7,077 nt of DNA from NCBI GenBank assembly GCA_938046115.1, contig CALIXX010000037.1, forward strand, positions 1 to 7,077. Reading direction: 5' to 3'. Position numbers and translations under genes: made by a program. Below the pieces are notes generated by a model. It worked only from the letters and a program-made list of their open reading frames with translations, was not told the origin of the DNA and searched no databases. Source of the stretch: an uncultured Candidatus Saccharibacteria bacterium (GTDB lineage Bacteria > Patescibacteriota > Saccharimonadia > Saccharimonadales > Saccharimonadaceae). Below, one piece after another: positions 1 to 4,581 of this stretch. Position 1 is the stretch's first letter; each line of letters opens with the position of its first letter.

Positions 1-110
1 AGCTATGCTTTTCCATAAAGATACGCCCCGCTCAGGCTACTGCGAGATAGTCCGATGCGGGTTCGAGATCACCCACCTGGTAGCGAAACCTGTTTGTTTT
101 CGCATAAAAT

Positions 111-122
111 GTGTTTGTTTTT
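111..122 (-). repeat. 12-bp A/C-rich leader repeat, copy 1
   Basis: Read on the minus strand this is AAAAACAAACAC. An identical 12-mer lies at 772-783 in the untranslated leader of mraZ, and a shorter relative occurs at 90-99 (minus AAAACAAACA). Copy 1 sits six bases upstream of an ATG (103-105) on the same strand. Unstructured A/C-rich stretches in front of start codons can help ribosome loading; that role is inferred. The repeat itself is seen directly. Confidence 0.5.
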
Positions 123-126
123 GTTG

Positions 127-171
127 ACGATCTTTGCTTGTACCAGGCCGAGAGAGCCCGCCAAAGATCGT
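127..171. repeat. Inverted repeat, 10-bp stem
   Basis: Arms 127-136 (ACGATCTTTG) and 162-171 (CAAAGATCGT) are perfect complements. The 25-base loop contains a further small GGC/GCC pairing (146-148 with 156-158). The plus strand continues with only TTT, and the minus strand has no T-run, so it is not a convincing intrinsic terminator on either strand. If the stretch left of mraZ is transcribed with mraZ (minus strand), this would be a hairpin in the RNA between mraZ and the next gene. Function unknown. Confidence 0.6.
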
Positions 172-188
172 TTGAGAGACTTATGTGT

Positions 189-208
189 ATAATTGCCGTA
201 GCAATTAT
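189..208. repeat. Perfect inverted repeat, 8-bp stem
   Basis: ATAATTGC (189-196) and GCAATTAT (201-208) pair perfectly around a CGTA tetraloop. The plus strand carries a TATAAT hexamer (188-193) overlapping the left arm, but no -35 hexamer is visible at the expected distance. A run of six T (219-224 region) follows at a distance on the plus strand, too far for a classic terminator. It could be a protein-binding palindrome or a hairpin in a leader RNA. Confidence 0.55.
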
Positions 209-247
209 GTGAGGTGGAGTTTTTTGGGAGGTGTTTGTGAGGAAGGT

Positions 248-279
248 GCGCCCGACAGGGTTTTGCGTGGGTCGGGTGC
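248..279. repeat. Inverted repeat, 9-bp GC-rich stem
   Basis: GCGCCCGAC (248-256) pairs with GTCGGGTGC (271-279) with one G-U pair and a 14-base loop. Together with the hairpins at 127-171 and 189-208 it makes the ~345 bases downstream of mraZ unusually rich in secondary structure for a stretch without a clear gene. I see no match to a known RNA family that I could defend. Confidence 0.5.
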
Positions 280-348
280 CCACATGGCTCACTACCAGAT
301 GGTCGATCTCGAGGATATCAGTTACACGTGCTTGTTAAAGAGCGTCAC

Positions 349-373
349 AAAAACAGCCTTGCTACTCGGCCTG
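349..373 (-). terminator. Weak candidate terminator after mraZ
   Basis: On the minus strand the end of mraZ carries CAGGCC, then GGCTG followed at once by five T (complement of 349-353). The stem is five pairs with one bulged G (370). It overlaps the mraZ stop codon. The stem is weak, so read-through would be expected; it could act as a partial attenuator between mraZ and whatever lies to the left. Low confidence. Confidence 0.3.
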
Positions 374-724
374 CTCTGGTGCCATGAGGCGCCAATACTG
401 GCCGGCGCGCACCGCCACAACCTCGCGCGAGATCCCGGCATAATCCAGCAGATGCTGCTCTACCGTTACCCTGCCCTGCTTTTGGTCTAGAGTAGCAGCA
501 GTCTTGCCGCGCCGGAACTTGACGTTGAGGTCGGCGACATGTTCATCCAGGATGCTGCCCGTCAGCGCTGGCTCTACCTGGCTATCCCACACATCCTGCG
601 CATACAGGTGGAGGTAGCTGCCAAAGCCGCGCGTTAGGACTACGCCGCTGGCAAACTCCGCCCGAAGCTCCGTCGGTATGGTGAGCCGACGCTTGTCATC
701 CAGCTTGCGTTCGAAGTAATCCAT
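362..724 (-). CDS. mraZ: MraZ transcriptional regulator (short form)
   Basis: MraZ is a DNA-binding protein of the SpoVT/AbrB fold, normally the first gene of the division and cell-wall (dcw) cluster, where it represses its own promoter. The 120-residue product keeps the two half-domains: an N-terminal LDDKRRLTIP stretch (8-17; most homologues have DDKGR) with VVLTRGF-SYLHLY after it (28-41), and a second half with LDQKQGR (79-85) and an LLDYAGI segment (92-98). It is shorter than the usual ~140-150 residues, and the second motif has one extra residue compared with the common LDKQGR. The start is fixed by the family N-terminus; an AAGGA (complement of 737-741) lies 12 bases upstream, rather far. 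The usual next gene, rsmH, is not seen within the 345 bases to the left, which is a long gap for this gene pair. Upstream is a phased array of MraZ-type boxes. Identification is firm; the species-level regulation is inferred. Confidence 0.93.
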   Translation of the reverse strand: MDYFERKLDDKRRLTIPTELRAEFASGVVLTRGFGSYLHLYAQDVWDSQVEPALTGSILDEHVADLNVKFRRGKTAATLDQKQGRVTVEQHLLDYAGISREVVAVRAGQYWRLMAPEQAE

Positions 725-771
725 GGGGTGTGGCGATCCTTACAGATGAATTATTTTGTTTTTGTGCAGTG

Positions 772-783
772 GTGTTTGTTTTT
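772..783 (-). repeat. 12-bp A/C-rich leader repeat, copy 2
   Basis: Identical to the 12-mer at 111-122. It lies in the mraZ leader about 48 bases before the start codon, and a similar ACAAAAACAAA stretch follows closer to the gene (around 751-763, complement). The leader is notably poor in G on the coding strand, so it would be little structured. Confidence 0.5.
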
Positions 784-793
784 CTCGTGGTTA

Positions 794-868
794 CCCACTT
801 TCTTCCACTACTCCCAGTATAATACCCACTCTCACCCACACGCAACCCCTTTTACCCACGGCGTTCCC
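794..868 (-). promoter_or_regulatory. Candidate MraZ operator array, ~10-bp phased
   Basis: On the plus strand CCCA or near-CCCA units start at 794, 804 (TCCA), 813, 825, 835, 846 (CCCC), 855 and 865 (CCCC). The strongest carry the wider ACCCAC core (793, 824, 834, 854). Read in the direction of mraZ these are TGGG units with about one helical turn between starts. MraZ of other bacteria is known to bind direct TGGG-type repeats separated by about five bases in its own promoter. The array covers the probable mraZ -10 box, as expected for autoregulation. Eight units is more than the three or four usually described. The motif spacing is seen; MraZ binding is inferred. Confidence 0.6.
819..824 (-). 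promoter_or_regulatory. Probable -10 box of mraZ
   Basis: The minus strand reads TATTAT here, inside the operator array and about 95 bases before the mraZ start codon. No good -35 hexamer is present; the closest is TTGCGT (complement of 840-845) at a short 15-base spacing. The plus strand has a TATAAT (818-823) overlapping the same site but without a -35 partner. Confidence 0.4.
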
Positions 869-882
869 CGCCGCGCTGGCGC

Positions 883-958
883 TTATCCACAAATCTGTGG
901 AAAAGCTCAACCAGTATCAGGGGTCAGCAGTTTTCCCCACGTTGCACGATGTGGATAA
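883..958. promoter_or_regulatory. Cluster of three DnaA boxes
   Basis: 883-891 is TTATCCACA on the plus strand, the classical high-affinity DnaA box. 896-904 is TGTGGAAAA, i.e. TTTTCCACA on the minus strand, which fits TTWTNCACA. 950-958 is TGTGGATAA, the perfect box on the minus strand. The first two face each other with a 4-base gap, so they also form a palindrome. A weaker relative lies at 931-941 (TTTTCCCCACG). An AT-rich stretch follows (960-1120). This is either part of a replication origin or a DnaA-controlled promoter region. The genes to the right (1569-6126) would be read head-on to a fork leaving here, which speaks against the main origin. Confidence 0.6.
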
Positions 959-1037
959 GAATAAGCGAGATTGATGAGTATTTTTGCTCTATCCTGAGTG
1001 TGCCGATGATAAACATACCTTACGATTTTATACGTAC

Positions 1038-1061
1038 AAAAATAGAAAATATGCTATTTTT
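1038..1061. repeat. AT-rich inverted repeat, 8-bp stem
   Basis: AAAAATAG (1038-1045) and CTATTTTT (1054-1061) pair perfectly around an 8-base loop. It lies in the AT-rich segment between the DnaA boxes and the promoter of the small gene. AAAATAG recurs at 1076-1082. It could be an operator or an easily melted element; the second arm ends in five T, but no gene on the plus strand ends here. Confidence 0.45.
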
Positions 1062-1083
1062 ATGGCATTATAGGCAAAATAGC

Positions 1084-1112
1084 TTGACGCGGCTCTCATA
1101 TATTGATATATA
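1084..1112 (+). promoter_or_regulatory. Promoter of the small gene at 1197
   Basis: TTGACG (1084-1089) and TATATA (1107-1112) are separated by 17 bases, a near-consensus housekeeping promoter. The -10 lies within an alternating TA run (1107-1119), so the exact hexamer is ambiguous by a few bases. Transcription would start near 1119, giving an untranslated leader of almost 80 bases before the small gene. Confidence 0.65.
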
Positions 1113-1131
1113 TATATATTAGCTTTTTAGC

Positions 1132-1177
1132 TCAGAGGTTTATCCCAAAGAGCAGAAAGCAGCTCTTTGGCCTCTGG
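1132..1177 (+). promoter_or_regulatory. Structured 5' leader hairpin
   Basis: CCAAAGAGC (1145-1153) pairs perfectly with GCTCTTTGG (1162-1170) around the loop AGAAAGCA. Stacked below it, CAGAGG (1133-1138) pairs with CCTCTG (1171-1176), plus a U-G pair (1132-1177), leaving a single 6-base bulge (1139-1144). The result is a ~15-bp helix in the leader of the small gene. It ends only seven bases before the Shine-Dalgarno (AAAGGAAG, 1183-1190), so it could tune ribosome access or protect the mRNA end. There is no T-run, so it is not a terminator. The pairing is seen; the role is inferred. Confidence 0.6.
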
Positions 1178-1196
1178 ATCCGAAAGGAAGATCATC

Positions 1197-1400
1197 ATGA
1201 CGATGAAGAAGTACAAGGTCGAGGTTGACACAACCACTGGCGGGTCTTACCCGCTAGAAAAGACCTTTAAGAGCCCAGATTATGCTGCTACCTTTTTACA
1301 AGGAGCAGTAACACGTGGGGATTTTCTACCCACGACCCTGAGCTCCTACGTCAATGCAAAGCTCATAGTATCGTTTAGGTGCTACGAGACAGAGGGCTAA
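1197..1400 (+). CDS. Small hypothetical protein, 67 residues
   Basis: I do not recognise this protein. The chosen ATG has a good Shine-Dalgarno (AGGA, 1185-1188) eight bases upstream; an in-frame TTG at 1167 lies inside the leader hairpin and is unlikely, and an ATG at 1203 is a poorer alternative. The product begins MTMKKYKVEVDTT and ends VSFRCYETEG. It has alternating polar and hydrophobic residues suggestive of beta strands (KYKVEVDT near 5-12, AKLIVSF near 53-59), one Cys, no signal peptide and no membrane segment. It is the only plus-strand gene in the window and is a stand-alone unit: its own promoter, a hairpin leader, and a branched terminator-like structure directly after the stop. 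That packaging makes a real, well-expressed gene likely even though the function is unknown. Confidence 0.72.
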   Translation: MTMKKYKVEVDTTTGGSYPLEKTFKSPDYAATFLQGAVTRGDFLPTTLSSYVNAKLIVSFRCYETEG

Positions 1401-1402
1401 AA

Positions 1403-1509
1403 GCCCACCACACAGCCCACCATATCGCCACGCCTGATTGAGTACTCTTAGAGTATTCTCGGGCCTGGAAGCCCGATTTGGCCGTGGCAGTTGGTGGGCT
1501 GTGTTTTTG
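1403..1509. terminator. Branched bidirectional terminator / structured RNA
   Basis: Outer arms 1410-1422 (ACACAGCCCACCA) and 1492-1504 (TGGTGGGCTGTGT) pair over 13 bp, followed on the plus strand by a T-run ending TTTTTGT. Inside are a second stem GCCACG/CGTGGC (1427-1432 with 1483-1488), a hairpin GAGTACT/AGTATTC (1440-1446 with 1452-1458) and a hairpin TCGGGC/GCCCGA (1459-1464 with 1471-1476). The left arm is partly duplicated: GCCCACCA also occurs at 1403-1410. Read on the minus strand, that extra copy pairs with the same opposite arm and is followed by TTTT. One structure can therefore stop transcription from the small gene (plus) and from the long operon (minus). The internal branching is more elaborate than a terminator needs, so a stable small RNA is an alternative. 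Confidence 0.65.
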
Positions 1510-1568
1510 TATAAAGTTTTAGCAAGCTATGATCTCATACCCAGGCATGTATGCCACGAGCTCTCCCT

Positions 1569-1997
1569 CTACTTCTGTAGAGAATCGATCAAGAACGTAA
1601 CAAGAAAAAGGGCTATCATTACAATAAGGAATAGAAGCCATAGCACAATCCACCCAACCACGACAGCGCTGCACACAATGCCCGCTATGCCCCACGCACG
1701 CGATGCGCCCGCTTCGCGTAGCTTGTCGTAAGAGTTGATGCCAAGGATAATACCAGCAATACTGGCAACAACGGCGGCAGAAAAAGCAGCACGATTCATA
1801 TTAGTAGATTCATCCAAAGTAGTGTTCGCAATTAACATGAGAATGCTAATGATGCCGCTGCACACACCACCTACACCAAGCGCCGTACCCAGGGCTGCGT
1901 ACTGACGAGCCGAGGCGGGTGATGCTGTGGGCTGCCGTGGGTGCGCTTGCTGGGGTGGCTGTGGTTGAGACTGGGGTGGAATCGGCTGTTGCGACAT
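1569..1997 (-). CDS. DUF4190-like small membrane protein
   Basis: A 142-residue membrane protein of unknown function. Residues 1-30 are rich in Pro and Gln (MSQQPIPPQSQPQ...), without charge until Arg21, and are probably cytoplasmic. Hydrophobic segments follow at about 34-58, 70-88 and 101-137; the last is long enough for one long or two short helices. The GIILGINSYDKLREAG turn (81-97), followed by RAWGIAGIVCS (100-110), matches the pattern of DUF4190 proteins: a glycine-rich helix, a short basic connector and a second glycine-rich helix. It is the last gene of the minus-strand operon, 39 bases after galU. No clear Shine-Dalgarno precedes the ATG; the gap contains a TTCTTAAGAA palindrome (2008-2017). 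The pro-rich leader and helix pattern are seen; a role at the cell envelope is a guess. Confidence 0.75.
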   Translation of the reverse strand: MSQQPIPPQSQPQPPQQAHPRQPTASPASARQYAALGTALGVGGVCSGIISILMLIANTTLDESTNMNRAAFSAAVVASIAGIILGINSYDKLREAGASRAWGIAGIVCSAVVVGWIVLWLLFLIVMIALFLVTFLIDSLQK

Positions 1998-2036
1998 AGA
2001 AGGTGTGTTCTTAAGAATGTTACTGGCATTAAGCCC

Positions 2037-2858
2037 CTACCCCTGATGCTCGAGTAGCCAGTTGTTGGCTGCTACCCAGGTCTCGAGCGTGCCAGTGTCG
2101 AGGTAGTGGCCCTTGGTGGGGACGACGGCCATGTGGCCACCAGCAGCGAGGTAATCGTTGAAGGGGTCGGTGATGTAGTATTCACCCGCGACGTCGTCAC
2201 GGTCGGCGTGGGCGGCAATACGCTGCAGGAGGTCGTAGCTGAGGACGTATTTGCTGACATTAATCATCTCGCTGGGCGCTTCACCCGGCGCTGGCTTCTC
2301 TACCACACCGCGCAAGCGGCCATCATCGGCAACATCCAGCACGCCGTAGCGGCTGAGCTGATCGGGTGGCATGTGCACGCCCAGGATAGCCGAGCGGTCC
2401 TCCCCCGCTGCCTCGATGAGGCGCGCTACCTCTGATGTGCCATCAGCATTATACACACAGTCATCACCCATCAGCACGACCACTGGTTCACCAGGGTCGA
2501 GCTGCGGCACCACGAGGCTGACCGGGATGGCTGTACCATACTTACCATAGCTCGATTGCACCATGTAGTGCAGATTAACCTTCGGTGGAGCGATGAGAGG
2601 CAAGAGATCCGCCTTACCATTGCGTCGCAGATAGTTGTTGAGATCGACGTTAGAGCGGTAGAAGTCGCGAATCTGCGTACTCTGCTCACTCACCACGAAG
2701 TAGATATCGCGGATGCCCGCCGCGATGCAGTCTTGCACGGCGTAGTCTACTACCGGGCGGTTACCCAGCGGCAGCATGCATTTTTCGATCGTCTTGGTGA
2801 CGGGCAGGCGCCGTGTCCCCCAGCCTGCTACGGGGATGATTGCTTTGGTGCATTGCAT
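2037..2858 (-). CDS. galU: UTP--glucose-1-phosphate uridylyltransferase (GalU-like)
   Basis: Nucleotidyltransferase expected to make UDP-glucose and pyrophosphate from UTP and glucose-1-phosphate in the cytoplasm, supplying sugar donors for envelope glycans. The 273-residue chain has the family signature KAIIPVAGWGTRRLPVTK (5-22), a second lysine-rich segment with EKCMLPLGNRPVVDYA (25-40), the metal/nucleotide-binding GDD (131-133), VEKP (186-189), GEYYITD (225-231) and the C-terminal YLDTGTLETW (252-261). The usual AGLGTRFLP is altered to AGWGTRRLP. A related thymidylyl- or other NTP-sugar transferase cannot be excluded, but GalU is the best call. The start has AAGGAG (complement of 2868-2873) nine bases upstream. 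It overlaps the end of the HAD gene by 98 bases in another frame, implying translational coupling. Confidence 0.88.
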   Translation of the reverse strand: MQCTKAIIPVAGWGTRRLPVTKTIEKCMLPLGNRPVVDYAVQDCIAAGIRDIYFVVSEQSTQIRDFYRSNVDLNNYLRRNGKADLLPLIAPPKVNLHYMVQSSYGKYGTAIPVSLVVPQLDPGEPVVVLMGDDCVYNADGTSEVARLIEAAGEDRSAILGVHMPPDQLSRYGVLDVADDGRLRGVVEKPAPGEAPSEMINVSKYVLSYDLLQRIAAHADRDDVAGEYYITDPFNDYLAAGGHMAVVPTKGHYLDTGTLETWVAANNWLLEHQG

Positions 2859-3549
2859 ACTCGATGTCTCCTTGTATAATATTAGTTGCTTGAGCTAACG
2901 TATGACAAATGGGCCAATCTCCCGAGCGCCAATTGATAGAGCGCGGTGTGAGTTGGCCAGTGTGATCGACCTGCACGCAGCGGATGGGTGGGTCTGGCTC
3001 GGGCGCAAAGGCAACGGCAACGGGTTTATCGTCGATCAGGTAGATTGTTTGGCCGGGGTTTGCAGCGGCAGCACGGCGCAGCCACTGGGCTTTATCTTGC
3101 AAGGTAGTAATGATCACCTGCCCACCCTGCTGAGCGACGAGCGCACGCACTGCTGGGCATAGACGGGCTTTACAGTGCGGGGTGATGGGATCACCATAGG
3201 TCAGTATCTGTACTGTACCATAGTGACTCAGCGCGCGCAGCATCGATGCCACGCCCGGGTATTGGAGGTGACCATCGGCGAGCGTCGTCTGCTCGAGCTG
3301 CTCTATAACAGATGCCGCATCCAGGCCGAGCGCCGCAAGCTGTGCCGCCAAGACATAGGTCGGGGCGGTGGGGTTCGTCTTGGGCCGGAGCATGTAGCGA
3401 GGCTGCGCCGCCAAGAATTCCTTGGCGGTCACCTGCGCTGGGTAGAGTTGGGCTAGTGTTTCCGCTATCTCGCGCAGCCACTGCGTAGTGTTGATAATCG
3501 TCCGGTCGAGGTCGACGTAGATATGGTAATGGCTCGATGGGTATTCCAT
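2761..3549 (-). CDS. HAD-superfamily hydrolase
   Basis: A 262-residue protein with the four HAD phosphatase motifs: DLDRT (13-17; nucleophile Asp13 and general acid Asp15), Thr117 in ILTYGD, Lys153 in LQDKAQW, and the metal-binding Asp pair 173-174 in LIDDKP. An inserted helical region between motifs I and II (about 22-95) serves as the cap. The substrate cannot be told; a sugar phosphate would suit the neighbours GalU and GH1. The ATG lies 30 bases after the yvcK stop; an AAGGA is ~20 bases upstream, too far to be ideal. Residues ~231-262 are encoded inside the start of galU in a different frame and are rich in His, Arg and Ala, unlike the rest. The conserved part of the protein ends before that, so this tail is probably incidental. 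Confidence 0.82.
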   Translation of the reverse strand: MEYPSSHYHIYVDLDRTIINTTQWLREIAETLAQLYPAQVTAKEFLAAQPRYMLRPKTNPTAPTYVLAAQLAALGLDAASVIEQLEQTTLADGHLQYPGVASMLRALSHYGTVQILTYGDPITPHCKARLCPAVRALVAQQGGQVIITTLQDKAQWLRRAAAANPGQTIYLIDDKPVAVAFAPEPDPPIRCVQVDHTGQLTPRSINWRSGDWPICHTLAQATNIIQGDIEYAMHQSNHPRSRLGDTAPARHQDDRKMHAAAG

Positions 3550-3579
3550 AATTATTACAGTATAGCCAGTCCTTGGTAT

Positions 3580-4578
3580 TTATGCAAAGTATATCCGCAT
3601 CAGCTGGCGCGCCACGACGTCAGGGTCGTGCCGGATGAAGCTGCGCGTGCTAGCCAATGGGTCGCTAGCCTGGGCACCATCCCACACATCCTGCGCCAAG
3701 ACTGGTGCAGCGCGGTAGCGGTAGTGCTGGCGATGCATCTCGTCCATATCGTACTCGACCATCAGCTCGCCATCGTGAGCGTACTTGTCCATAAGCTCGG
3801 GGCTGGGGCGCGTGTTGTTGAAGACGACATAGTCGAGGAACTGGCTGCCCGCTAGGCGCTCGATCTCACTCGCGAAGTCGCTCACTGAAAAGCCGTCCGT
3901 TGGGCCAGGCTTGGTGACGAGGTTGCAGACAAAGACACAGCGTGCCGTGGTGGCGGCAAGCGCCTCTTGGATCTCGCGAATGACCAAGACAGGCGCCAAG
4001 CTACCATAGAGGTTGCCAGGAGCCACCACGACCATATCGGCGGTGCGAATTGCCTCCACCGCGGCAGGGTTAGCCTGAGCTTCTGGCTCGAGCCAAATCT
4101 TGGGCCGACGCGCCAGTGCCTGCTGTGAGATGAGATATTCACCCTTGATAGGCTGGCCGTCCTCGCCTTCTGCGCAGAGCGTCACATTGCTGAGCGTAGC
4201 GGGCACAACGCACCCATCGATATTAAGCACCTGGCTGGCTAATGCCACCGCCTCGGCAAAGCTGCCGGTCATTTTCTCAAGGGCTGTAAGGAAGAGATTA
4301 CCAAAGGCATGCCCCTTGAAGCTCCCTTCATCAAAGCGATAATTAAAGAGGTCGCGCACCTTGGGGCTATTGCTCAACGCCACGAGGCACTGGCGCACAT
4401 CACCAGGCGGCAAGACGCCGAGCTCGTCGCGCAATTGGCCCGTCGAGCCGCCATCATCTGCCATATTGACGAGCGCTGTGACCTGCGAGGCATACTGCCT
4501 CAGGCCTGTCAGGAGCGTAAAGCTCCCCGTCCCGCCGCCGATGACGACGACGCGTGCTCCACCATTGCTCTGTGCCAT
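3580..4578 (-). CDS. yvcK: YvcK-like / gluconeogenesis factor (CofD-like fold)
   Basis: Cytoplasmic protein of the UPF0052/YvcK family, relatives of the CofD phospholactate transferase. In Bacillus and mycobacteria YvcK-type proteins bind UDP-sugars and are needed for normal carbon use and peptidoglycan synthesis. The 332 residues carry GGGTG (14-18), NMADDGGSTGQLR (38-50), PPGDVR (57-62), GHAFGNLFL (89-97), APGNLYGS (186-193; often PGSLYTS) and CNLVTKPGPTDGFS (218-231). The length is normal. The Shine-Dalgarno GGGAGGAA lies within the last codons of the GH1 gene, whose stop is only three bases from this ATG, so the two are tightly coupled. YvcK is usually found with rapZ and whiA; here it sits between a glycosidase and a HAD hydrolase. 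Family assignment is firm; the exact ligand is not visible. Confidence 0.9.
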   Translation of the reverse strand: MAQSNGGARVVVIGGGTGSFTLLTGLRQYASQVTALVNMADDGGSTGQLRDELGVLPPGDVRQCLVALSNSPKVRDLFNYRFDEGSFKGHAFGNLFLTALEKMTGSFAEAVALASQVLNIDGCVVPATLSNVTLCAEGEDGQPIKGEYLISQQALARRPKIWLEPEAQANPAAVEAIRTADMVVVAPGNLYGSLAPVLVIREIQEALAATTARCVFVCNLVTKPGPTDGFSVSDFASEIERLAGSQFLDYVVFNNTRPSPELMDKYAHDGELMVEYDMDEMHRQHYRYRAAPVLAQDVWDGAQASDPLASTRSFIRHDPDVVARQLMRIYFA

Positions 4579-4581
4579 GTG

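Noticed and set aside
1..14. AGCTATGCTTTT and GTTTTAGCAAGCTATG (1515-1530) resemble type II CRISPR repeat pieces
   Set aside because: No repeat-spacer array, no anti-repeat pairing and no cas genes; short chance matches.
55..80. GGGTTCGAG resembling a tRNA T-arm
   Set aside because: The flanks do not form a 5-bp T stem with a 7-base loop and no other tRNA arms can be built on either strand.
239..280. GAGGAAGGTGCGCCC, reminiscent of conserved parts of RNase P RNA or SRP RNA
   Set aside because: Similarity is limited to a few bases; the rest of the required conserved cores and helices is absent.
32..292. 86-residue minus-strand frame between mraZ and the left edge
   Set aside because: No recognisable family, no ribosome site, composition like translated non-coding DNA, and it crosses several hairpins.
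1119..1153. TAGCTCAGAGG with GCTC...GAGC looks like a tRNA D-arm
   Set aside because: No anticodon arm of the right geometry, no T-arm consensus and no acceptor pairing follow; the same bases are better explained by the leader hairpin of the small gene.
1167..1196. Extended TTG start for the small protein
   Set aside because: The TTG lies in the stem of the leader hairpin, while the ATG at 1197 has a well placed Shine-Dalgarno.
1403..1509. Small ORF followed by a large imperfect palindrome, like an integron cassette with attC
   Set aside because: The GTTRRRY/RYYYAAC core sites are not present at the ends, only one such unit is seen, and the outer stem ends in T-runs as a terminator would.
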